This document shows, piece after piece, positions 14,660 to 26,559 of a DNA stretch of 64,000 nucleotides (positions within the stretch are counted from its first letter, which is position 1; the number at the start of each line of letters is the position of its first letter). The notes beneath the pieces were generated by a model that saw only the letters and a program-made list of their open reading frames with translations, was not told where the DNA came from and made no database searches. The position numbers were made by a program, and so were the translations under genes. This DNA comes from Plectrocnemia conspersa (Eukaryota; Arthropoda; Insecta; Trichoptera; Polycentropodidae), in contig VTFK01000363.1 of assembly GCA_009617715.1 (NCBI GenBank), positions 186,001 through 250,000 of the forward strand, given 5' to 3'.

Positions 14660-16208
14660 TTACCAACGTGCAAAGTACAAACGCTTTGGCAGTGTAGATG
14701 AAATGTAAATTTTTTTGTCTGGCGAATTATGGTTTATGTAAGTGAGGATTTCCATAAGATCCCATTCATCGCATTTTTCTTCTAATACCTTACACAATAC
14801 TTGAATCCAAGAATTTGTGCGCAGTGGAGCTATAGAACCTATATTGTAGTACAAATTAGTTAAATATTCTATTGTTATTTACATTTAACCAACATTACCT
14901 TCTTGTCTGCTAAGCACTACAATAGTATCTAAATAGCTCGGTAAACATATTTTAATTGTATGCTCATCATCTTGTCCGTCGTCTTCAATTTCCGATTTTC
15001 TTAACTGTTCAAATATTAAATAAAAAAATAAAATTATTTACACTTGTACTATTTTAAAAATGCAACCTATTTTTAAATTAAAATACCAACCGTCATGTTA
15101 TTTAAATGCCCATATTTTTACAAAAAAAAATACCTTGATGAAAAATAATTTTGGTATGCCCATTAATCCTTCGCGTTGCTTAGTTTCAAACTCCCATATA
15201 AGACGTTCCATTGAATAGTTTCCATTATAAGTTCTGATGTATCGATTCTTCATTCCACGGGTTAGGATTATGATAGCCAGATAACTTAAATCTGACATAT
15301 TCAATTTAGCTACTACAATAATAAATTTTAAATTAGTGTTGATGTTTATTATAAATTTTATTTAATGTTTTTTTCTCACACTCTTGAATTTTTGCCGTTG
15401 TAGCTTCCAAAGTAAAATTATAATGAACATGCACGTTAACTTTAAACTGATCAAATGTTGATCGTATCTTGTCAACATCCTGATCATTGAATGCGTCAAC
15501 ATTTGGATCTCCAAGAAAAGTTGTGTAGTTAAACACATGCACGATTCCCATTTTTGTGTTATTGTAATCACATTGAATTAATCTAAAATAACACAAAAAA
15601 TATAGTAAGCTGGCAAAAAATTTGTCTTATATTAGGTAGTCTCAAAATCAATTTACTTTTTTTTAAATTGGTCGAGAAACTAAACAATTACTCCTCAAAA
15701 TAAAAAATAAATATCATAGTGTTTGGATTCTTTTTTTATTATAAATTATTATGTTTTTATACCAAGAAAAAACAATATTTAAAGATATAGACAGTTAACC
15801 AATTAATAATATTGATATTATATTGTTGACAGTTAAAATATAAATTGTTTGTATTTAATACAGGTTTGCTATAAATAAAATTAAAATGTCCATATAATTG
15901 ATAATAAGTGATAAATGCAATCTTGTGATACAATATCAAATTTATATAACTAAAAACTTTTTGTGGTTTTTAATGAAATAAATATCTCTATAATAAAACA
16001 ATTTTAAAATTATATACTTACTCATTTTGTTGATCCCAATGAATATTAGCAGACATGTTGCAATGTAAATCGATGCCACTGTAATGATAAAATAATAAAT
16101 TCATATTTAATTATATATTATCAAAGATAAGATTTACTTGTATGTGAGACACATTTTATCAGTTATTGTGTTTGCGTCAGTGAATTTTTTTATTAATTTT
16201 TCATGCAT
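14660..16208 (-). CDS. Caspase-family pseudoenzyme, six exons, active-site residues substituted
   Basis: Exons (minus strand, 5' to 3'): 16208-16138, 16078-16022, 15582-15380, 15312-15134, 15004-14899, 14838-14660. All five introns are GT-AG and every junction keeps frame, giving 264 residues. The p20-like part begins near residue 54 (MGIVHVFNYTTF) and continues through the strand before the His loop (YLAIIILTRG, residues 121-130) to GIPKLFFIK, ending at 170. The p10-like part has LPSYLDTIVVL (191-201), NSWIQVLCKVLEEKC (from 214), DLMEILTYIN and the classic end PKRLYF. In caspases the His loop is SHG and the Cys loop QACRG. Here they are TRG (Arg129) and K-L-R-K-S (170-174, Arg172). The S1-pocket arginines align with Phe74 and Ala209, tentatively. 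The acidic linker (EIEDDGQDDE) could still be cleaved. The start Met is uncertain: an AG at 16241-16240 could be an acceptor, opening the frame upstream to 16239 and allowing a prodomain exon. No CARD or DED was found. Peptidase activity is not expected; a decoy, dimer-partner or regulatory role is inferred. Confidence 0.85.
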
Positions 16209-16482
16209 ACATACACAGCTTTCCGCGAATTTGTTTACACTGATAGGAGAACGTTACCAATACTAAATCAGGGCTGTTTTAAGTGTAGGGTGCCCATACG
16301 TTGGAAATTGAATTAAGAATAATAATGTGTTATATTTTTATTATAAATTATTGTCATGTTGTGGTATTTTGTAATCAATAAAACAATTCTTGTAATATTC
16401 TATTGGTATTTTTAAAAATATTATATTGAACAGATTTTCAACCTGGAGAGTGATACCAAAACTACTCTCATGTTTTTGAGTT

Positions 16483-17889
16483 TAATTTTTTTTTGTTTAT
16501 TACATAATTAAATAATACATTTTTATAAACATATATATTTACATTTCATTGGTTGCTGGTTAATTACCATTATCACAATTTACGATTGATTAGCTAAATT
16601 AAGAGGAATTACAAAAATAAGAATAATAAAAGAACATAAAATACGTTAAGTTTAGGTCAAAGTACATAAACACCTTTAACAAAAAAAAAAAAAAAAAATT
16701 ATAAATTATAAACATATATTTTTAATATAAAACTCGTGGACCTGGAGCTGTTAAATTAATAGATAAAATTTATGCGTCAGAGCAAGATGTGCTTTGGCAT
16801 TTTGTGTTTATATTTAAATTGGAGTTTGTTTTTGTCGTAATCACCGATTCTTGAGATTAACGGGTTAGTATGATTTCGCGGTATTTTTTTATAATAATTA
16901 TTAGTATGGTGGTGAACATGTTCTTTAATAGTTGGAATTAAATATTTATTATGAAGTTTTTTGAGGTTAGTATAAAAAGGTGTATTATAAATTATTTTTA
17001 TAGCTTTATTTTGCACAACTTGTAGCTTAGAAAAGTTAGTATTACACGTATTACTCCACACTGGGCAGGCGTAAGTCATTGCCGGTCTGATTAATTGCTT
17101 ATATAATAGAATTTTATTTTTAGTATTTAGCGCACTTTTTCGATTAAAAATTGGTTTTAACGCCGCAATGGCTGCGAGCCCTTTAGATTTAAGTTCGGTT
17201 ATGTGTTTATTAAATTTAAGCTTGGAGTCCAGGTGAATTCCGAGGTACTTAACGCTCGCCTTCCATTCTATACACTTTCCCTGCTCGCTTATAATAGTCG
17301 GGGGCAAAGGTTGTCTTCGAGTTGTAAAAATTATAGCCTCCGTTTTGTCCTGATTTATTTTTTATTTTCCACTTTTTTTGAAATAATTACTTAAGAGAGT
17401 TAAGGATTTTTGCAATTTTATTGAAATAGGCTTAAGACCGTAAGAGCTACTCATTATCGCCGTATCATCGGCATACATTGAAAGACAAGTATTTTTTTTA
17501 AAATAGGTATATCATTTGTGTACAAAATGAAAAGGAACGGTCCAAGTAAACTCCCCTGAGGAACACCAGCTGGGATATTACGCGGTATCGATTGTTCATT
17601 ATTTACTGAAACAACATAACTTCGACGATCAAGGTAGGAGCGTAACAAGTGTAGCAGATAGTTAGGGGTTTTATATTTGTGGAGTTTGTAAATCAACCCA
17701 TCATGCCACACAGTATCAAACGCTTTTTCCACATCTAACAATAAGAGTCCCGTTGATTTTTTCATGTTAAAATTAGCAGAGATGTGCTCTGTTAACCTAT
17801 TGAGCTGATGAGTCGTAGAGTGGTTTTCGCGGAAGCCAAATTGTTCATTGATAATTTTATTCCCCAAAGATCCCTTTAAACGTGATAAA
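16483..17889 (-). mobile_element. 5'-truncated Jockey-type LINE with 12-bp target duplication
   Basis: Perfect 12-bp duplications (tgtttttgagtt) lie at 16471-16482 and 17890-17901. On the minus strand the element ends in a short A-run at 16483-16492. It keeps the RT from about motif 0 onward: EQFGFRENHSTTHQLNRL, LLLLDVEKAFDTVWHDGL (palm A), GVPQGSLLGPFLFILYTNDI (motif B), all in 17454-17867. A frameshift follows; the YADD region is read in another frame at about 17462-17480. The thumb and C-terminus are at 16777-17307 (KYLGIHLDSKLKFNKHI, RPAMTYACPVWSNTC). An A18 run at 16681-16698 lies in its 3' untranslated part. The endonuclease is missing. It lies upstream of the caspase-like gene in the same orientation. 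Confidence 0.92.
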
Positions 17890-17901
17890 TGTTTTTGAGT
17901 T

Positions 17902-18394
17902 AAATATGTATATAAATAAACAAAATAAGTAAGAAAGTGATATTTTACACTTTCCTCAACAAATTAAATTAAAAAAGTAAAAATTAATTGCACTTGTAGT
18001 TTCACATGGTCACCCTATTATATTTTCTCATCAATACTGTGACGATGAGCGTTCATATCTTAAACGGACTGTACTGATTAATACAATTAAATAAAACGTA
18101 AAACATTTTTTTTTATAATTATAATTGCATTTACCTTATTCACAAAAAATGTATTTATATATATACATACATTTTGAAAAATATTTAAGTACTAATAAAA
18201 TCACTACAGTTGCTGTTTTATTTTACTAAAATTATTTTCTTAAAAATGATTGCGTTATAAAATCCTTATCTATTAATTGAGAGGAATAAACGATAAATCG
18301 CTCAATCATGTTACCACTTTTAATACATATTAGTATTTGCTTGTGTATTGATTTTGAAACAGCATTGAAAAATATTATATTATTGATACTAGTA
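17902..18394. other. A+T-rich spacer
   Basis: Nothing recognisable; any further upstream exon of the caspase-like gene would have to lie here or beyond, but I could not identify one. Confidence 0.45.
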
Positions 18395-18935
18395 TAATTA
18401 GATGGTTATTGCTACTCCACACCGAGCAAGCATATGTTAAAATTGGTTTAATTAATTATTTGTATGTAATGATTTTTATTTTTAAAGTTCGCGTGATTCT
18501 TATATTAAATATCATTTTTAAAACCGCAATGTGAATTATTATATATTAATTTATTCGCAATTGGTTTAAGACTCTAATTACTTGTTAAATGTCTGTACCG
18601 TCAGCGTTCATATATTTATTGTAGATCAAGTTTTTTTCAATTTTTCTTAGCAAACTTTTATTAAAATTCCAGATGGAATTTTATGAAATATCACGTGTTT
18701 ATTATTTAGTGTAAAAACATAGCTTACAGTTTTAAGGTATGAGCGTATTAAGTGTAGCAGTATTTTATTAGTTTGTGAATAAAACGGTCATGTCATATTA
18801 TGTCTAAAGCTTTTTCTATATCTTACACTATACGACCATTATTGATTTTATTAATTAATATTAGTAGCTGTGCGATGATAATACTTACAATATATTACCT
18901 CTTTTTCTGTGCTAAAGTGAAAACAGCTGATTAAT
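18395..18935 (-). mobile_element. Old Jockey relic, related to 16483-17889
   Basis: Sequence alignable by eye with the neighbouring Jockey copy, in the same orientation: gctactccacaccgagcaag against its ctactccacactgggcaggc, and ggtatgagcgtattaagtgt against ggtaggagcgtaacaagtgt, followed by the palm A region. Heavy substitution and deletions leave no frame. This is an older copy of the same or a sister lineage. Confidence 0.7.
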
Positions 18936-19309
18936 TTTGTGGCCAACTTCTTTCGAAGTTAAAAAAATGATTTAATAAGTGAGCAAGCACGTGAGGAAGT
19001 GAGCAAGATCTTAAAAAATAGTAATATCAATAGTTTGTTTAGCTTTATTTCTATAACATTATTTAATTTTATAAATAAAAAATAATAATATGACGCAATT
19101 AAGTAATAGTATTTATATAACATCAATAAATGCGATAACGTTAGTTTTATTAGTCACAAAGTACGTCAGAAACATGATAAAATATAAATCATAAACGTAG
19201 TTTGTCCTCAGTCCCGTAGCCACGTAAGTAATCAGTTTATCAACTTCTTCATTCATGGGGCATATAACAGTACCGAAATGCATTACCTTACATCCCCTGT
19301 TTCTCTCCG
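18936..19309. other. A+T-rich spacer
   Basis: Carries a chance minus frame (19113-19337) with no recognisable domain. Confidence 0.45.
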
Positions 19310-19650
19310 AAACGAATTCGGGGAAAGTGTGCCGCAAAAATAGCTCCGTCAGAACAAAGGTACCATCGCGTTAGTTATGCCCGTATATAAATAAGGTTGA
19401 AGGGGTTGAAGGTGGCAGACACCTCGCCTTGTCACATAAAACTTGTATTCGTACAGAGGGTGGCACCAACAAGGTTTGATTTACGAGACGTGCTGGTAGG
19501 GGTTGTCACATCTGTGCGATAATGCATCTTCTCATAATGCACGAGAAAATTGGATGGCCACACCGGAAAAATATCTAGAGGATTTTGTTTTTTTTACCAG
19601 CGGAGCCGTAATGGACCTCTGGGACGCATGCTGATGTGATTTGTATCTGC
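19310..19650. other. G+C-richer noncoding patch
   Basis: Has a purine-rich core (ggttgaaggggttgaaggtg near 19403) and scattered CG. No frame longer than chance, no terminal repeats. Confidence 0.4.
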
Positions 19651-20499
19651 ATCTGAGCAATGGGAATCTATGAACAGGGGAAGTGAGATCAAATAATCTC
19701 TATATCTACTCACGAATTTGTGTCCAAATAAAGTTTTATTATTATTATTATATATTATAATATTATTTCTAAAATATTTAGTATACATTTTTTTCTCCTT
19801 TATTACGCAATCTATGAATTGATAGTAAGTGATTTTTGTAGCCATTATTTCTCTTTCCTTTAGTTTTTAAAAATAAGGAAAAAATAATATAACGTTAGAA
19901 GATACCCATTGGAATCTTCCTATACGTGTTCTATTATTTTTAACATACAAATTTAGTACATAGCAATCTTATGTCAGATGAATCCTTACTATTTACAACA
20001 TTTTAAAAGATTCACGAATTATTAAAAAAGGAGCAATAACTTTTTTTTTCAATAACGTTCATATGAACATGTTTTTACATGATGTAATATATGATTTAAA
20101 CATATAAATATTTGTTTTAGTAATTTAGAAATCTCTAGTAGCTATTTTATTATTAAAAGAAAAAAACATTAAAACATGACCAAACAAATAATTATTAAAA
20201 ATACTTATTCCAAAATAAATAATAAAAATGCTTCACAAAAAAAATGAAGCAACAATGCCAAAGCTATTATTATTAAATATTTTTTGTTTTAAAATAATAT
20301 TTACTATAATATGCTTTTTTATAATGATTTTTAATGTCAGTTCAAAAATATTAATAGCCACACCCTAAGCTACTTTTATCTACACTAATTTTTTAGTTAT
20401 ATAACGTGTTCGTTATTAAAGTTATTATTTTAATAAATGCAATTTTCGACATTTTTTCTGTTTGTAAAAATGCAGGATTAGTTTCTGAGTTTATATAAC
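19651..20499. other. A+T-rich spacer
   Basis: ATT microsatellite near 19738-19760; otherwise nothing recognisable. Confidence 0.45.
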
Positions 20500-20996
20500 C
20501 ATATTTTGGTTATTATCCGTACTTATATCCCAGCGCCTTTCTTTTAGGAGCGTTTGGATATGATTCGCTGAGTTCTCGCAGAAAGCTGTATGTCGCTAAG
20601 CATTTTTTCAAATTACTAAAAGGTGTTGTCGACAATCCAATTTAGGAGGAATTCCAGTTTTGGGTTCCGGAACATTTTCGAGAATCACGATCGCGACCTT
20701 TTTTGATGGCCGTTAGGGCTAGGACATCCGCACTTGCCGACTCGCTTATAGCTGTGGCCATCCGGCTCCTTAATACGCTGGAATTACATATTTACTTATT
20801 TAATGTTAGAGGATCTGATCCTGTTTGTATCATTTAATTTTAATATTTTATAATTTTTTGTTATGTTTAAGTATTGTTATATTTATGTATATATATACGT
20901 TTTTTTATGTTTTATAAATTTAAAATTTGTTTTCCTGGCGCATTGGGGTAACCTGTTAGGCCACGATAGTCTTAATTTAATCTAAAAAAATAAAAT
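20500..20996 (+). mobile_element. 3' end of a Jockey/CR1-like LINE, close copy of 55025-55500
   Basis: Starts abruptly at ggttattatccgtacttata and runs through the C-terminal part of ORF2 to the 3' tail. It matches 55027-55500 almost base for base, with few substitutions, a disrupted piece with an in-frame stop near 20643 and a short deletion near 20808. The untranslated end carries the lineage's ggcgcattggggtaacctgt motif and a taatctaaa tail. It is a 5'-truncated, relatively recent copy. Confidence 0.9.
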
Positions 20997-22019
20997 ATAT
21001 ATATATAATAGTTCTAAGATAGAGGATAGTTTTAAAATTAAAACGCTCTGCGTGAAAATTATATTACTATAAAATATATAAACAAAAAAATATTAAATTA
21101 AAATAAAATAAGTTAATTCTAAAGACTAATAAAAAACAGCATAATCTCAAATAGTGTTTAAAACCCATAAGGTTGCACACTTACAGGCTGCGGTACCTCT
21201 CGACAGTGAGAGACCGACATGTATTGTAGTATGATCAAAATTGACATAAATAATCTATATAAACAATTGTATATTATTGCTGATATTTTATTTTTAAACA
21301 CAATAATGTCAGTTTTGACACTCGGTTAAATATATAATAGCATTTCAATAGATTCCTGACAAAAACTTCGAGTCAGCGCATTCGCATATTTTATGAAGGT
21401 ATGGGTTATATATTATAATAGCTTTATTTTTTCGATTATATACCTTTTCCCAAAATTAATATATCAAGTTAAGCAAGCAAATAAAAATTTCAAGGTACTT
21501 TATACTAATATTATATTACAAAATTGTGCCTATTAAATATTTTTAAATTTATATTAGGTATAATGTAATTATATAATTATTTTTTAATGTGTTGCTTATC
21601 AAGTCAACAAATCAACTTTGAAATATATGTACTATATGATTCTAAAATATTTAGTAATTAGAGTTTGATTTCTATTAAATACGAAAAGTATGCAATATTT
21701 ATTGAAAAACTCAATTAAACGCTTTGATTGTTGATATCTATTATATTGTACATTATCTCTAAAATTTTAAGAAAATAGATAAAAATTGAATCATTACTTA
21801 TCTGATTATCATATTATTAAACTTATCTAATCAGTAAAATATATATTTTTTAGTTTATTTATAAAATTGTATTTTTTTATTATCAATATTTTATTTGTAT
21901 ATTTAAACTATATTTAAATTACTAATAATATTCATTTGTAAAACACTAATAAAAAATAAATGAATTTATAACGTTTTTATTCTTTTATTTCTGGCTATTT
22001 AAAAAATCCTGTGTATCTC
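20997..22019. other. A+T-rich spacer
   Basis: No gene or recognisable repeat end. A small G+C-richer piece lies at 21170-21225. Confidence 0.5.
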
Positions 22020-22340
22020 AAATGGCCCCGTCATAAATGTCACCTTGTGTGTGATGCCTTGTACTTATTTACAAAATCCAATAACGGAAATTTCATTTGG
22101 TGCTTTCTGCACACATGCGGATTATAATGTTGAGGCATTATTGCCACGCGCGCAAGACTGAGGCAAGTTTTCTTCATTTTTTCCCTATCTTGTATCACTC
22201 TCGTGCTTTTTTCCTGTGCTTTTATTTTTTCGGAAACTTCGTGGTCTCGTTTCGAAGGAAAGCTCGCGACGGCGCTTTTACGTTTGCGAGAAAAGGCTCT
22301 TGAGTGAAACGCAAACTCGTTTATTTACATCTAACGAATC
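22020..22340. other. CpG-containing noncoding patch
   Basis: Two overlapping plus frames (22097-22303, 22216-22419) are rich in Phe and Arg and match no domain; both judged chance. CG words cluster at 22140-22320. Confidence 0.4.
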
Positions 22341-22944
22341 AGCTCATTTTCGAAATTGGTACTTTTGTTTTTTAGTGCTCTTGCATTTTTTCTTATATTT
22401 TATTATGACCCATATATAAATAAATTTAATTTAATTTAATCTTACTAAGCTATATATGTGGTCCAGATTTTTTAATTGTTTTATTAATAAATTAAAAATT
22501 AGCTCAATCACTTCTACAAAATAAGTAAAATAATATTAAATATTTATTTATCATACATTTATTATAAAATCAAACAAAATTATATCACAAAAACACATTA
22601 CGGCACCTTTCTTATTGTTTTAAATTGCATATATATTTTCTTAAACAGATTTGTATGTTGTTTTTATTTATATTTAAAGTAATACTTTTTTACTATCTAG
22701 TCAATATTTTTTGACGCTGAAAGTATTGAACTTATATTGATGATTTGCGCAATATGTCCATACTGTATTCGATGAATCTTTATCGCCTTTAGCTAAGTCG
22801 TTTTCTTTTTCTTGTAAATGCTCTTCAGTCTTGACAAAAAATTAAACCGAGTGCTTAAATTTTAAATATGGTATTTAAAAGTTAAAGAAAGTTAGGTTTT
22901 TCTGGGGATGATTAGATTCCCTATTTAATTAAAGAGTTATAAAA
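22341..22944. other. A+T-rich spacer
   Basis: Nothing recognisable. Confidence 0.45.
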
Positions 22945-23195
22945 TCAGTCACATTGCTCCTCTAATATGTAGTTTTGATTTGATTCTCAGGACGTCATCA
23001 CTCCTGATCTTTGTAAAAGTAGAAAAGTCATACTTATTTATTAACAGCGTGGTAAATTCTATATTAAAAAATAAACTAATTGTAGTGTTGTAATCTACTG
23101 TTTTAATTAAAAAAATCAGATTTTCAGAATGCCTTTAACAAAGTTTGTTTTGCGTTGCTAGTAAAAAACCCCTTGAAAAAAATTGCTAAAATATT
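22945..23195 (+). mobile_element. Relic of the 53580-55520 LINE lineage (RT N-terminal part)
   Basis: Matches 53965-54100 (cacattgctcctctaatatg and gattctcaggacgtcatcac against the intact-lineage equivalents). It then jumps to the palm A region (gaatgcctttaacaaagttt, compare gaaagcctttgacaaagttt at 54299). An internal deletion and substitutions leave no frame. Confidence 0.7.
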
Positions 23196-23404
23196 AAAAA
23201 AAAACGTGATTCTAAAACTTAAAAGTTGTCAAAAGTTATTCATAAAATTGACACATAAGTGTTCAATAAATTTTTGTACATTTATATTTTTATTTATAAT
23301 TGAGCGCATTTTAATTTATTACCGCAGACACAAACATAAATTAACTATTATTTACTAGAATAAATTAACTTATTAAGTAATAAATTAAAATTTCATTAAT
23401 AAAT

Positions 23405-23865
23405 TTAAGGCAAGAAAGTCGTGACGATGCGCGTATCTCAGCATTCGGAGGTATTTCCAGCGTTTCCATATTAATTACAACATTTTTCCTTCGATATAAG
23501 CGAGCAAAGAAAACGTGAAATACGAGATTAGAGCTCTAACCCAGTAAGGGCTTAACCTTTAGTTAATGGACGCAACAGTCCATTAACTTCTAGAGTTAGT
23601 AACGCCGGCGAAAATTTATGTCGGGTTTTTCTTCATTGGCGAAAGCCGAAGCGGCAAGAGCGAGTTTCCCTCAACAATCTCGGTTAATTCGCTATCCGTA
23701 TTTGATTTTGCTATGTTCAATGTACTATATTGTGAACATACCATATATGTGTTCATTCCGCGAATTAATTCGCGGAGCGTTCGATTATTTTAACCGCGCA
23801 GTCGGAACTCGATTATGTGTGTAATATTGAACTGTCAATTAAGCGATCTGTGCGCCGTTTATCAC
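23405..23865. other. CpG-rich noncoding patch with a short hairpin
   Basis: Contains an 11-bp perfect inverted repeat, AGTTAATGGAC (23561-23571) and its complement at 23578-23588, with a 6-base loop. The plus frame 23618-23824 shows no domain. Surrounding DNA is A/T-rich. Possibly regulatory. Confidence 0.4.
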
Positions 23866-24352
23866 TGGTTCGTTAATTTTAATTAATATAATTTGTATTT
23901 GTAATTTTAGTGTTTTGTCCAATTTCAGACGCTAACTACTACCTTGTTAATTAGTTCAAGTAGTACTCTTGGTCCTTTACTGTACGAAACACCTTGGCTG
24001 TCATAAACGTATGTTTTACAACCAAGATATATTTTTTTCTTTCAAACCATTTTTATCCATAATTTAAGTTTTTTTTATAAAATTTATTTTCAGCTTTTCT
24101 GTGGTTCCCAAATAATTATTTTATATACCTTATTATTTTTTTATCGTTCAAACGTAACTAGTAAATTTAGTGGTTTATCTTATCGACCGTATTTATTGAT
24201 CGTTATTGAGGCGATTAATTTTTCGTTTATGAAGTTCGCTCGTTATTAATTCTAATTTATTAATATGGTGACAAAATTAATGTTTCTGGTGTGGTTTTTA
24301 AATTTTTCACCTTCGTCTTATTCCAATGTATGACGCTTCAATTTATTTGTAG
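23866..24352. other. A+T-rich spacer
   Basis: Nothing recognisable. Confidence 0.45.
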
Positions 24353-25033
24353 CTGGCCACACACGGGCGGATCTGCCCGCCGGATTTGTCCGAAACGGAT
24401 GTCCGACGGACAAATCCGCCAGTGTGTGGGGTTAAAACGCTCGGACAGATCCGTCTGTTGTCTGTCCGTTGTCTGTGCTCAAAACGAACGGATCGGACAC
24501 GGACAAGCAGATCTGAGCAGAGATCGCGCTCGCGTAAACGACAGTTTACAGTGTTTTTTGTTAAAATTAGTACCTTAAATAATTTTATGACCCGGGCCTT
24601 TATTAATTTGCGTCAAAGTTGCCGCCAACGACTAAATTTTTTAAAAGTTTTATTACTTTATGACCCATTTCTATCACATCACTATACAATAGAAAAAATA
24701 ATATAAATTTAAGATGCACTTAGAGACTCTAAATATTACATATAATAATACATAATAAAAAATATAATTTTAATTATACTAAAATTAAAGTTATTATCAT
24801 TATTGAAAATGTATGAAGAGATCAAGGTATATATATGTATGTATATATTATTATTATTAATAAATGTCATTTAAATTTAGAATCTACTTTAAACACTATA
24901 TAAATTTAACTTTTCTTCTACAATATCTACCAAGTCAGTCAGACAGATCCGAGCTCGTACATTTTGCGTCTGTGGCCAAGCCCGGACAAATCCGTCAGAT
25001 GTCCGACGGTCAAATCCGTACGTGTGTGCTTAG
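24353..25033. mobile_element. Non-autonomous TIR element with subterminal hairpins, about 681 bp
   Basis: The left end CTGGCCACACACGGGCGGAT and the right end read inward, CTAAGCACACACGTACGGAT, form imperfect terminal inverted repeats. Just inside the left end, 12-bp arms CGGATTTGTCCG (24381-24392) and CGGACAAATCCG (24407-24418) form a hairpin. The right end carries related GGACAAATCCG and GGTCAAATCCG words. The middle is A/T-rich with no transposase. Plus frames at 24291-24706 run over the repeat and are not genes. A target duplication is not cleanly resolved (TAGCT-like words on both sides), so the superfamily is undecided. Confidence 0.7.
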
Positions 25034-25035
25034 CT

Positions 25036-25165
25036 AGTACAGACTGCAAAGTGAAAGTCCCACATATTTTCTTTGTCAGTATTCTGTCAAGATGAATTCC
25101 GAAATATTTAGAGATCCTTTGTTGTATCCATTTCCCGTGAAGGGATACCGGAGGACAAGTATCTT
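25036..25165 (-). mobile_element. Short Jockey RT fragment
   Basis: The minus strand reads KYFGIHLDRILTKK with one frame change, matching the KYLGIHLDSKL block of the Jockey copy at 16777-17307. Only about 130 bp remain. Confidence 0.55.
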
Positions 25166-26555
25166 AGTTCAGCGTTAATGTTACATGGGTTGATTTAGTT
25201 TCACTAGCTCTGATTCGACAATTAGAGAGCTAAGCTTAAACTTTTAAAAAATGATTTACACTTTGTTAAAATATTAAGTTCTATCAAAGTAAAAAAAGTA
25301 GCAAAAACTTCTTAGATGGCATAACTTTGATTTTTTGCGAGGTTTTGTTACGTTAATTGTGCTGCGAAATTTGAATAAATAAAAATGCTTTGTATATTGA
25401 CTTTAACAAGCAAGATAATGATCTTAAAAACATGTATGTTAAGGTCAACAGATATAAAAATAGGTTTAATCTGCCAAAACTATTATCTTAAATTAAGATA
25501 TGCGGAGATGAATTGTGAAATATTTTTCGCAAAAATAAAACAATAATATTCATAAACTTAATTTAATAAAATAATTATTTTATGATTTTTAAAATACACC
25601 ACATGAATCAGCTTCAGTCGAGCCTTATGCTTCCAAAACTTTGCACAATTTATTGCCTTTCTTTTTTTTAATGTATAATATACGCAAGCGCATAATGGGA
25701 CTTTAAATGGAGTTGCGTTCGACCATAATATATATATTCGTTATTTTAATGCCGCAATTGAATTATGTGCGCCACTTATGGGCTGTGGTCTAATAAAGGA
25801 CGCCGTTACAGATTTTACGGGATATCCGGAAAATTTAGCCTTAAGACAATAAGGCATAAGCGTCGAAGACGTATTTCTAAACAAAATTAATATGGAAATT
25901 TATTTCAATATTGTTCAAGAAAAATATAAATTTCTAGTAAAAAAAATCGCCTGGACTAAGAAAAAATCCTTCAAATCGGAAAATTTTTACAAGACAATCC
26001 TTTTAAAGGTTCTCTAAACAAACATATGCTATTTGATAAACATTACATATGTAAGTTATAAAGTTCTCTGGAGCAGTATATAAAATACTGTTTTTTAGCT
26101 AAATTATTTAATGGTAGTTTAACCATTGCTTTTTTTCGTTTAAAAAACTGCCACAGTTTTTCCGATATAAAAATACGATAATTATTTCAGACGAATATTA
26201 AATCGAATCTTTAAGCGTATTATTTGAATAAGACTACTTCAAAAAATATCTGATAGTCAATTTGTTTTTTGATCCGGTCAATCGAATTGCTGAAATTATT
26301 TCAAAATAGCTTAAGATTCAGAAACATACCGGCATGGCTATTTTTAGACGTGGATACTATCTAGCATAGATATTTAAAATGTACATTTTTAAACGCCAAA
26401 CCCCTTCTTTTATTCAATTATAAAATATGTATATGTCATACAACTACCTGAATGGCATATTTTTTCTAGTTGTTTAAGGTTTCTAAACCCTAGGGGGTGT
26501 GACTTCTTATCCAGTGAGATACTTAATGGAATTTAGTTAGCGTTGTATTAGATTA
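25166..26555. other. A+T-rich noncoding stretch
   Basis: No gene or repeat end recognised. A little CG-richer at 25740-25870. Confidence 0.5.
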
Positions 26556-26559
26556 TATT

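Noticed and set aside
14660..16208. Reading the caspase-like locus as an active caspase with a missing microexon
   Set aside because: All junctions are already in frame and the intron at the Cys loop contains no in-frame Cys-Arg-Gly; the His loop lies inside an exon and is clearly Arg.
24291..24706. Plus frames of 95 and 106 codons
   Set aside because: They translate the hairpin-rich end of a TIR element; Arg/Cys-rich without domain.
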